From an uncultured Erysipelotrichaceae bacterium (GTDB lineage Bacteria; Bacillota_I; Bacilli_A; Erysipelotrichales; Coprobacillaceae): a DNA stretch of 8,313 bases. Positions within the stretch are counted from its first letter, which is position 1. Each line of letters begins with the position of its first letter. Position numbers and translations under genes: made by a program. Below the pieces are notes generated by a model. That model worked only from the letters and a program-made list of their open reading frames with translations, was not told the DNA's origin and did no database searches. Below are positions 1 through 5,901 of this stretch, one piece after another. The stretch spans positions 1 through 8,313 of the forward strand of contig CALDMQ010000095.1 of the NCBI GenBank assembly GCA_937917505.1, in the 5' to 3' direction.

Positions 1-23
1 AGTCTAGGCTTATAGCCGCAGAG
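1..23 (+). other. 3' tail of an unidentified upstream gene or structured RNA
   Basis: This edge segment is clearly richer in G+C (24 of the first 50 bases) than the DNA that follows. It contains a small hairpin, GGCT at 7-10 with AGCC at 14-17. GTCTAG (2-7) can also pair with CTAGAC (37-42) inside the loop of the following terminator. One frame closes with Ser-Leu-Gly-Leu-stop at 13-15, so it could be the last codons of a protein. It could equally be the end of a structured RNA or the right end of an IS200/IS605-type element, whose ends carry hairpins. The window is cut too short to decide, and I do not assign a function. Confidence 0.3.
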
Positions 24-51
24 AAAACCACGCCTTCTAGACGTGGTTTTT
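24..51 (+). terminator. Intrinsic terminator of the upstream unit
   Basis: A 9-bp perfect stem pairs AAAACCACG (24-32) with CGTGGTTTT (42-50) around a 9-base loop and runs into TTTTTATT. The T-run on the + strand is better than the one on the - strand, so it most likely ends transcription arriving from the left. It separates that unit from the pssA promoter. Confidence 0.7.
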
Positions 52-158
52 ATTAATAAGGTAGATGTTTCGTAAAAGTATATTTAGTTGTTTATGATAT
101 GAAGTTTATAGAATTGTAGTGCCTTTTTTTGATAAATATAGTCATTCATATAAAAGTA

Positions 159-167
159 TGTTATAAT
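159..167 (+). promoter_or_regulatory. Extended -10 promoter for the pssA-psd-soj-parB operon
   Basis: TG at 159-160, one base, then a perfect TATAAT at 162-167 form a classical extended -10 element. No good -35 box lies at the right distance; a TTGATA at 129-134 is too far away. Extended -10 promoters often work without a -35. Transcription would begin near 174, leaving a leader of about 26 bases with the ribosome binding site GGGAG (188-192) seven bases before the pssA start. Confidence 0.6.
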
Positions 168-199
168 ATTTCTGTTAAAATACAAATGGGAGATTACAT

Positions 200-817
200 A
201 TGATTGGTTATTATAATTATACAGTTATATTAACGTATTTGAGTCTAATTAGTGCGTTGTTTGGAACACATTTAGCATTCAATGGCGAATATTGCCTTGC
301 GTTAATATGCCTATTATTATGTGGGGCATTTGATTCGTTTGATGGTATGGTTGCACGCACAAAAAAGGGAAGAACTGAAGCAGAGAAGAAGTTCGGTATT
401 CAAATTGATTCGCTTGTAGATATGTTTAGCTTTGGGATTTTTCCAGCAATCATTGGATATACAATGGGATTAAGAAGTTGGATATGGGCAATTATCTTTG
501 GTGTTTATACAATTTGTGCAGTGAGTAGACTTGGATACTTTAATGTTGTTGAGGAAATGAGACAACAAGAAACAACTGAAAAACGCAAATATTATCAAGG
601 GTTACCAGTAACAAGTGCATCTTTGATTTTTCCAACAGTTTATTTACTCAATTACTTTTTAGAACCATCAGTTGTGGCTGGAGTATATGGGTTAATTACG
701 GCTATTGTTGCGATAGCATTTGTTATTGATTTTAAAGTGATTAAACCAGGATTAAAGGGAATCATGGAATTGGCATTTGTAGGACTACTTATTTTTATAG
801 GATTGATGTGTTTATAA
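200..817 (+). CDS. pssA: CDP-diacylglycerol--serine O-phosphatidyltransferase (phosphatidylserine synthase)
   Basis: This 205-residue integral membrane enzyme should transfer phosphatidate from CDP-diacylglycerol to L-serine, giving phosphatidylserine and CMP. The CDP-alcohol phosphatidyltransferase signature is visible: D45, D48-G49, A52-R53, G66, D70 and D74, whose Asp residues bind the metal ions and nucleotide. The spacing between R53 and G66 is 12 residues, four more than in the textbook pattern. I recall the same longer loop with a TKK-R-E-K pattern in clostridial and related PssA proteins, so it looks like a subfamily trait and not damage. Several hydrophobic membrane segments follow. 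The ATG at 200 has GGGAG at a seven-base spacing. The stop TAA shares its last A with the psd start, and having Psd next door makes serine the expected head group rather than glycerol or inositol. Confidence 0.92.
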   Translation: MIGYYNYTVILTYLSLISALFGTHLAFNGEYCLALICLLLCGAFDSFDGMVARTKKGRTEAEKKFGIQIDSLVDMFSFGIFPAIIGYTMGLRSWIWAIIFGVYTICAVSRLGYFNVVEEMRQQETTEKRKYYQGLPVTSASLIFPTVYLLNYFLEPSVVAGVYGLITAIVAIAFVIDFKVIKPGLKGIMELAFVGLLIFIGLMCL

Positions 818-1695
818 TGAAGATATTAGATAGAAATGGACAAGAAGTGATTGTTGATCAAGGTCAAAATCAATTATTAAAAAATTTATATAGTCATGTA
901 TTAGGAAGATGTGTACTGAAAGTATTAACACTTCCTTTTGTTACTCGTTTAGGTGGTTGGTATATGAATTCTTCTTTATCAAAAGGGAGAATTGCGTCTT
1001 TTATTAAAAGTCAAAACATTGATATGAGTCAATATGAAGAAAAAGATTATGTGAGTTATAATGATTTTTTTACAAGAAAGATTAAAGAAGGAAAAAGAGT
1101 TATTGATGAAGATAATTCTCATTTGATTGCACCAGCAGATTCTAAACTATCATATTATCCAATTGATGATGATACAATTTTAACTATTAAAGATAGTCAT
1201 TATTCAATGAAAGACTTATTAAAAAGTGAGAGACTTGCTAAGGACTATCAAGGTGGAGTTTGTTTGATTTTTAGATTAACGGTTGATGATTATCACCGAT
1301 ATTGTTTTTTGGATAGTGGAACAAAGGAAGAAGATGTTTATATTCCAGGTGTGTTCCATACTGTCAATCCAATTGCTAATGATTATTATCCAATTTATAA
1401 ACAAAATGCAAGATCGTATTCATTATTACATACAGATCATTTTGATGATATTGTGTATATGGAAGTCGGAGCAATGATGGTTGGCAAGATTTGTAATCAT
1501 CAAATAAATGAGTTTGTTCGTGGGCAAGAGAAAGGCTATTTTGAATTTGGTGGTTCAACAATCGTTGTATTATTTAAAAAAGATGTTGTGAAAATTGATG
1601 AAGATATTATCCAAAATTCATCTTATCATCATGAAACAAGAGTTTTGATGGGAGAAAAAATTGGTGTAAGATATAATAAGGAGGAAAACTTATGA
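817..1695 (+). CDS. psd: Phosphatidylserine decarboxylase proenzyme
   Basis: Psd converts phosphatidylserine to phosphatidylethanolamine at the membrane using a pyruvoyl cofactor made by self-cleavage. The 292-residue protein has the expected marks: APAD with the catalytic Asp at 108, the YHRY histidine at 160, FHTVNP near 181, and a C-terminal FGGST motif. Cleavage before Ser247 would generate the alpha chain carrying pyruvate. I chose ATG 817, which overlaps the pssA stop as TAATG and implies coupled translation. A GTG at 808 in the same frame has an AGGA five bases upstream and would add three residues (Met-Phe-Ile), so it is a real alternative start. The 3' end overlaps soj by four bases (ATGA). 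The LGST motif of E. coli appears here as GGST, as in many Firmicutes. Function is secure from motifs and from its partner gene. Confidence 0.93.
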   Translation: MKILDRNGQEVIVDQGQNQLLKNLYSHVLGRCVLKVLTLPFVTRLGGWYMNSSLSKGRIASFIKSQNIDMSQYEEKDYVSYNDFFTRKIKEGKRVIDEDNSHLIAPADSKLSYYPIDDDTILTIKDSHYSMKDLLKSERLAKDYQGGVCLIFRLTVDDYHRYCFLDSGTKEEDVYIPGVFHTVNPIANDYYPIYKQNARSYSLLHTDHFDDIVYMEVGAMMVGKICNHQINEFVRGQEKGYFEFGGSTIVVLFKKDVVKIDEDIIQNSSYHHETRVLMGEKIGVRYNKEENL

Positions 1696-2422
1696 CAAAG
1701 ATTATTGCAGTAACAAACCAAAAGGGTGGTGTAGGTAAAACCACTACAAGTATCAATTTAAGTGCTGCTTTAGCATATATGGGAAAACATGTTTTATTAA
1801 TTGATATTGATCCTCAAGCCAATGCAACACAAGGTATTGGGATTGATCGTTCACAATTACAATACTCTGCATATGATGCGATTATGCAAAGTGAACCAAT
1901 GTCAAAAATTGTCCTACAAAGCCCAGTGAAAAATTTAGATGTTGTTCCAGCAAATATTGACTTAGCAGGGATTGACATTGAACTTTCACAAGTGAAATTG
2001 CAAATCAATATGATTATATTATTATTGATTGCCCTCCAGCGTTAGGCTTATTAAATACAAATGCTTTAACAGCTGCTCATTCTGTATTGATACCCGTTCA
2101 ATGTGAATACTATGCTTTGGAAGGATTAACACAATTATTAAATACAATTCTTTTAACACAAAGTGTATTCAATGAAGATTTAACAATTGAAGGTGTTTTA
2201 TTAACAATGTTAGATTTACGTACAAACTTAGGTGTTGAAGTGACTCAGGAAGTTAGAAAATATTTTAAAGAAAAAGTTTATGATACAGCAATCCCACGTA
2301 ATGTACGATTATCTGAAGCACCATCTGAGGGATTGAATATTTTTGATTATGATGCACATTCAGAAGGTGCAAAAGCTTATGCAAGACTAGCGAAGGAAGT
2401 GGTGAAACGTAATGGCGACTAG
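1692..2422 (+). pseudogene. soj: Chromosome-partitioning ATPase Soj/ParA, disrupted by an internal deletion and frame change
   Basis: Soj is a deviant-Walker ATPase that binds DNA non-specifically as an ATP dimer and works with ParB in origin segregation and replication control. The start has AAGGAGG seven bases before ATG 1692. Frame one (1692-2045) encodes KGGVGKTT (residues 11-18), DIDPQAN (38-44) and the DLAG-IEL block, then runs out of register and stops at 2043-2045. The remainder continues in another frame from about 1991 as SEIANQYDYIIIDCPP (Walker B), then PVQCEYYALEGL, LRTNLG and IPRNVRLSEAPS, ending at TAG 2420-2422. Between IEL and YDY I count 23 bases, where Soj proteins as I recall have about 60, so roughly 37 bases (12 codons plus one base) are missing. 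Restoring them gives about 255 residues, close to normal Soj. No full protein can be made unless this is an assembly error. Confidence 0.88.
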
Positions 2423-3302
2423 AAAATCTAAAGGATTAGGAAAAGGATTGGATGCGATTTTTAATGAAGCATCACAAGGTGCAGATATTAAATCTATGAT
2501 TGATGCGATTGAAAAGAAAGCACCTCAATTATCACAAGTCATGGTTCCATTAAAGGATATTAGACCAAATCCCTATCAACCAAGAAAACATTTTGATGAA
2601 GAAAAATTAAATGAATTAGCACAATCTATAAAAGAACATGGAATTTTCCAACCTATTATTTTAAAACAATCAGTACAAGGATATGAAATTGTAGCTGGTG
2701 AAAGACGTAGTCGTGCTGCAGAAATTGTTGGGTTAAAAGAAGTTCCAGCCATTGTTGTTGAGTTTACAGATCAACAAATGATGGAAATTGCATTATTAGA
2801 AAATATACAAAGAGAAGATTTGAATGCAATTGAAGAAGCACAAGCATATCAATCAATGATGCAAAAATTAAATTTAACACAAGAAGAATTATCTAAACGT
2901 GTTGGGAAGTCAAGAACTCATATTGCTAATACAGTGAGATTATTAAAATTACCTAAACAACTTCAAGACTATGTCTTAAATGGACAATTAACAATGGGGC
3001 ATATTAAACCATTGATTACAATTGATGATAAAAAGGCGTTGATAGTTGCTAAAAAGGCGATTGATGAAGATTTATCTGTAAGACAGGTTGAAGATATCGT
3101 TAAAGGTATGAAACTTCAAGAAGCAAGAAAGTCAAAACCTAAGGTGGAAAAACCTAAAGAATATGTTTATGTTGAAGGATTGTTAAGAAAAAAATATCGT
3201 ACAAAGATTAAAGTTGATGAAGATGCGATTACAATTAAATATACGGATACAAAAGACTTAAATAGAATTCTTGAATTAATGGGAGTTATAGAAGAAAACT
3301 AA
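2412..3302 (+). CDS. parB: Chromosome-partitioning protein ParB (Spo0J family)
   Basis: This 296-residue DNA-binding CTPase loads at parS sites near the replication origin, spreads as a sliding clamp and recruits condensin. Visible parts in order are the N-terminal KGLGKGLDAIF (7-17) that in this family contacts Soj, NPYQPRK (53-59), the CTP-binding GERRSRAA (96-103), ENIQRED (130-136), a helix-turn-helix around 155-181, and a C-terminal dimerisation region rich in charged residues. In the segment after the helix-turn-helix, the common GHARALL or GHGRTLL pattern reads GHIKPLI (196-202). The start overlaps the end of soj by 11 bases. Its own ribosome binding site is modest (GGTGA at 2401-2405), so translation probably relied partly on coupling with soj. 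No parS copy is seen in the window. Confidence 0.95.
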   Translation: MATRKSKGLGKGLDAIFNEASQGADIKSMIDAIEKKAPQLSQVMVPLKDIRPNPYQPRKHFDEEKLNELAQSIKEHGIFQPIILKQSVQGYEIVAGERRSRAAEIVGLKEVPAIVVEFTDQQMMEIALLENIQREDLNAIEEAQAYQSMMQKLNLTQEELSKRVGKSRTHIANTVRLLKLPKQLQDYVLNGQLTMGHIKPLITIDDKKALIVAKKAIDEDLSVRQVEDIVKGMKLQEARKSKPKVEKPKEYVYVEGLLRKKYRTKIKVDEDAITIKYTDTKDLNRILELMGVIEEN

Positions 3303-3329
3303 GATAATTGCTGAGCAATTATCTTTTTT
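3301..3329 (+). terminator. Strong intrinsic terminator at the end of the parB operon
   Basis: An 11-bp perfect stem, AAGATAATTGC (3301-3311) with GCAATTATCTT (3315-3325), closes a three-base TGA loop. It is followed by a T-run, six T in all at 3324-3329. The stem begins within the parB stop codon. The T-run ends where the GGAGGAAA ribosome binding site of the next gene starts, so there is no room for a promoter between them. Confidence 0.88.
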
Positions 3330-3340
3330 GGAGGAAAGAT

Positions 3341-4690
3341 ATGAAAAAAGAAATGAACTTATTACAAGGTCCAATCTTTAAAACGTTAATGACTCTAGCG
3401 TTGCCAATTATGGGTACATCGCTTATTCAAATGGCATATAATTTAACAGACATGATTTGGATTGGACGCTTAGGTGCTAATGCTGTGGCAGCTGTAGGGA
3501 GTGCTGGAATGTATATGTGGTTGTCTAATGGAATAAGCACTCTTGCTAAAATGGGTGGACAAGTTTGTGTAGGACAAACTATTGGAGCTAATAAAAAGGA
3601 TGATGCGGTATTTTATACTGCCGCAACAATTCAAATGGGAATTGTTTTTGGTTTGTTATTTGGTGTGATATCTGTTGTTTTTCATAAACCGTTAATTGCT
3701 TTTTTTCAATTAACTTCACCTGAAGTTATTAAACAAGCTGAAATTTATTTAATTATTACTTGTGGTTTTGTAGTAATTAACTTTTTAAATCAAATTTTTA
3801 CAAGTATCATGACAGCAATTGGAAATAGTCATCACCCTTTTGTTGCTACAACAATAGGACTTGTATTAAATATTGTTTTAGATCCATTGTTTATCTTTAG
3901 TTTTGATATGGGAGTTATGGGTGCGGCTATCGCGACTGTCATAGCACAAGGTGTTGTTTTAATGTGTATGATTTATTATGCAAAAAAAGATCATATATTA
4001 TTTGATGAATTACATATTATGGTAAAAGTGCCTATGAATTTCTTTAAAAAGATTTTGAAAATAGGTATTCCAACTGGTCTACAAAGTATGTGTTTTACTT
4101 TTATTTCTATGATTATTGCAAGATTCATAGCAAATTATGGCGATGTTGCAATAGCAGTGCAAAAAGTAGGTTCACAAATAGAATCTATTTCATGGATGAG
4201 TGCTGAAGGATTTGGAAATGCTTTGAATGCTTTTGTAGCTCAAAACTATGGTGCAGAAAATGTTAAACGAGTTAGACGAGGAACTATGTCAGCATTAAAA
4301 ACTTGTGTATTATGGGGGATTTTCACTACACTTGTTTTACTCATTTTCCCAAAAGTGATTTTCCAAATCTTTATTAGTGAACCAGATGTTATACCAATGG
4401 GAGTAGATTACCTACGTATTTTAGCTTTATCACAATTAGGTATGTGTGTAGAAAGTACGCTTGCAGGAGCGTTGAATGGTTTAGGAAAAACAACAATTCC
4501 TTCTGTTGTATCTGTTGTTTTAACTGCAGCAAGAATTCCAATGGTTATGATTTTATCATCAACATTCTTAGGGCTTAATGGTATTTGGTGGGCAATTTCT
4601 ATTTCAAGTATTTTAAAAGGTATCGTTATAGCAATCTGTTATGTTTTTGTGAATAGAAATTTAAAGCAGGTGAGTTTTCAAGGAGTTTAA
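3341..4690 (+). CDS. MATE-family multidrug/toxin exporter, Na+ or H+ coupled
   Basis: The product is a polytopic inner-membrane transporter of 449 residues with about 12 predicted membrane helices in two homologous halves, the normal MATE length. Family features are the N-terminal GPIFKTLMTLALPIMG stretch, the IGRLGANAVAAVG loop after the first helices, the MGGQVCVGQ motif, and in the second half the AQNYGAENVKR motif and GALNGLGKT. MATE proteins export cationic drugs or metabolites in exchange for ions, but the substrate cannot be told from sequence. I chose ATG 3341 because GGAGG (3330-3334) lies six bases upstream. An in-frame TTG at 3308 would start inside the terminator stem and is unlikely. 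The gene lies just downstream of a strong terminator with no visible promoter of its own, so its expression must come from read-through or from a promoter within parB. Confidence 0.9.
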   Translation: MKKEMNLLQGPIFKTLMTLALPIMGTSLIQMAYNLTDMIWIGRLGANAVAAVGSAGMYMWLSNGISTLAKMGGQVCVGQTIGANKKDDAVFYTAATIQMGIVFGLLFGVISVVFHKPLIAFFQLTSPEVIKQAEIYLIITCGFVVINFLNQIFTSIMTAIGNSHHPFVATTIGLVLNIVLDPLFIFSFDMGVMGAAIATVIAQGVVLMCMIYYAKKDHILFDELHIMVKVPMNFFKKILKIGIPTGLQSMCFTFISMIIARFIANYGDVAIAVQKVGSQIESISWMSAEGFGNALNAFVAQNYGAENVKRVRRGTMSALKTCVLWGIFTTLVLLIFPKVIFQIFISEPDVIPMGVDYLRILALSQLGMCVESTLAGALNGLGKTTIPSVVSVVLTAARIPMVMILSSTFLGLNGIWWAISISSILKGIVIAICYVFVNRNLKQVSFQGV

Positions 4691-4700
4691 TCTCCTTTTT
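4680..4700 (+). terminator. Intrinsic terminator after the MATE gene
   Basis: A six-bp stem, AAGGAG (4680-4685) with CTCCTT (4692-4697), has a six-base loop and ends in TTTTT (4696-4700). It overlaps the last codons and the stop of the MATE gene. The stem is short, so efficiency may be moderate. Confidence 0.7.
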
Positions 4701-4756
4701 AAATTTAATAAAATAGATTTTTTCTCTATTGAATGTAGTATTTAAAACTATTTATA

Positions 4757-4785
4757 TTGACGATTATAAAAATATATGTTACTTT
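4757..4785 (+). promoter_or_regulatory. Promoter of the degV-family gene
   Basis: TTGACG (4757-4762) and TACTTT (4780-4785) are separated by exactly 17 bases. TG at 4777-4778 provides an extended -10 one base before the hexamer. Transcription would start near 4792, about 23 bases before the gene. The position directly after the MATE terminator supports a separate transcription unit. Confidence 0.6.
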
Positions 4786-4814
4786 TATATTATGAGTATA
4801 AGAGGTGTGATATT

Positions 4815-5648
4815 ATGAAAATTATTACTGATTCTGGTTCGTTATTTTCTCCAGAGAGTGGAAAAGCATTAGGAGTGGATGTATTACCTTTAAATGTGAT
4901 TGTGGATAAAAAGAGTTATAAGGAATTTGTAGATATTCAAAGTTATGAATTTTTAGAACTTGTGAAGGAAGGACATATTCCTAGTTCATCTCAACCATCT
5001 ATTGGAGAAACAATGGAGTTATTTGAGCAATATGATGGAGAAGATGTTTTAGTGATTCATATGGCTGATGGATTATCTGGTACATATCAAAGTACAATGT
5101 CTATCAAAGAAGATATGCAACATCCTGAAAAAATTCATGTGATTAACTCTATGACTTTATGTGGTCCTGAAAAATATTTGGTTGAAAAAGCTGTGCAGTT
5201 AAGAGATGAAGGTATGCATATTGATGATTTAATGAAAGAAATACATAAATGTATTGCTAGTGAAAAGTCTTTCTTAATTCCTCAAGATTTTAATTTCTTA
5301 AAAAGAGGAGGACGTTTAACACCTTTAGCTGCAACTGTTGGAGGTATGTTAAAAATCGTGCCTATTATGGGAAAAACTGCTGATGGAAAACGTTTAGAAA
5401 AGTTTGCTATTAAAAAGACAATAAAAGCAGCAGTGAAAGAAATTATAAAAGCTTTACAGGAACATGGTGTAGATAAAGATTATAGAATTTATGTGAGTCA
5501 TGGTGGTGTTCTTGAACAAGCACAAGGTATTGTAAAACAATTACAAGAAGCTTTTGAAAATGTGAAAATTGAATTACATGAATTATCACCAGCATTTATT
5601 ACACAAGGTGGTCCTGGTTGTATAGCTATACAAACGATACATATTTAA
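4815..5648 (+). CDS. DegV-family fatty-acid-binding protein (FakB-like)
   Basis: DegV proteins are soluble lipid carriers. The FakB members hold a fatty acid so that the kinase FakA can phosphorylate it for phospholipid synthesis. This 277-residue protein is the usual length and shows the family blocks: KIITDSGSLFSPE at the N-terminus, SSSQPS (57-62), SGTYQS (88-93), the PQDFNFLKRGGRL segment (156-168) leading into KIVPIM, SHGG (239-242) and the C-terminal QGGPGC (264-269). The last block often reads HTGPG in family members; the His is replaced here. I chose ATG 4815 because AGAGGTG (4801-4807) lies seven bases upstream; an in-frame ATG at 4776 lies in the promoter and has no binding site. 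No fakA is nearby, so a role in fatty-acid activation is inferred from the family only. It has its own promoter and terminator. Confidence 0.88.
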   Translation: MKIITDSGSLFSPESGKALGVDVLPLNVIVDKKSYKEFVDIQSYEFLELVKEGHIPSSSQPSIGETMELFEQYDGEDVLVIHMADGLSGTYQSTMSIKEDMQHPEKIHVINSMTLCGPEKYLVEKAVQLRDEGMHIDDLMKEIHKCIASEKSFLIPQDFNFLKRGGRLTPLAATVGGMLKIVPIMGKTADGKRLEKFAIKKTIKAAVKEIIKALQEHGVDKDYRIYVSHGGVLEQAQGIVKQLQEAFENVKIELHELSPAFITQGGPGCIAIQTIHI

Positions 5649-5668
5649 GCGGCATGTCCGCTTTTTTT
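5647..5668 (+). terminator. Intrinsic terminator after the degV-family gene
   Basis: AAGCGG (5647-5652) pairs perfectly with CCGCTT (5658-5663) around a five-base loop, and seven T follow at 5662-5668. The stem begins in the stop codon. It isolates glmS from the unit upstream. Confidence 0.85.
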
Positions 5669-5674
5669 CATAAT

Positions 5675-5707
5675 TTGAAAACTATTTGCTTAGGATTCGT
5701 ATATAAT
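5675..5707 (+). promoter_or_regulatory. Probable promoter of glmS
   Basis: A perfect TATAAT lies at 5702-5707, between the upstream terminator and the ribozyme. The -35 box is uncertain: TTGAAA at 5675-5680 is 21 bases away, and TTGCTT at 5686-5691 only 10. Transcription would begin near 5714, giving a leader of about 23 bases before the ribozyme cleavage site, as expected for this arrangement. The location is better supported than the exact hexamers. Confidence 0.45.
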
Positions 5708-5735
5708 GGTGCCTATCATGGAGAAAAAGTAAAAA

Positions 5736-5870
5736 AGCGCCAGGACTGTATTTACAGTTGACGAGGACCAGATTTATCGAAAGATTCGGCGGATGATCTG
5801 GAGGTTGATACAATCTTAATCAATAGTTAAAAACAGTTTGTGAAAATTGAACAAAGCTATTGTGGTATCC
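5736..5870 (+). ncRNA. glmS self-cleaving ribozyme/riboswitch
   Basis: This RNA in the glmS leader cuts its own mRNA when bound to glucosamine-6-phosphate, which leads to loss of the downstream message. The conserved core is all present: AGCGCC at 5736-5741 (cleavage expected between A5736 and G5737), GACGAGG at 5760-5766, TTTATCGA at 5773-5780 and TTCGGCGGATG at 5785-5795. Pairings also fit. P1 is ACTGTA (5745-5750) with TACAGT (5753-5758). P2 is CCAGAT (5768-5773) with ATCTGG (5796-5801). A small CGAA/TTCG helix lies at 5778-5788. CGCC (5738-5741) is complementary to GGCG (5788-5791) for the core pseudoknot. P3 is TTGAT (5805-5809) with ATCAA (5819-5823). P4 includes TTTGT (5837-5841) with ACAAA (5851-5855). 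The 3' limit is approximate. The next gene is glmS, as expected. Confidence 0.95.
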
Positions 5871-5901
5871 TTCATGAAATATATATACGGAGGATTTTTT
5901 T

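Noticed and set aside
1..25. 3' end of RNase P RNA, because of GGCTTAT
   Set aside because: The bases just before it (AGTCTA) do not fit the conserved A-rich ACAGAA/ACAAAA block that precedes this motif in RNase P RNA.
1376..1561. Open frame on the - strand inside psd
   Set aside because: It is a shadow of a well-supported gene, with no recognisable product. The same holds for - strand frames at 1814-2008 and 6939-7178 and the + strand frame at 1283-1477.
2006..2030. Programmed ribosomal frameshift in soj
   Set aside because: About 12 codons are missing in addition to the frame change, so shifting frame would not restore a normal protein, and no clear slippery heptamer with a stimulating structure is seen.
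3308..3340. Longer start for the MATE gene at a TTG
   Set aside because: The extra codons lie inside the terminator hairpin, and ATG 3341 has a strong binding site at the right distance.
4712..4730. Hairpin AATAGA/TCTATT between the MATE and degV-family genes
   Set aside because: It is a weak AT-only stem with one G-C pair and no T-run after it, which is expected by chance in this composition.
4776..4814. Longer start for the degV-family gene at ATG 4776
   Set aside because: It overlaps the promoter, has no binding site, and DegV proteins begin with the KIITDS-type strand found at 4815.
5718..5732. Five-codon leader frame (Met-Glu-Lys-Lys-stop) just before the ribozyme cleavage site
   Set aside because: It has no ribosome binding site and such a short frame is expected by chance.
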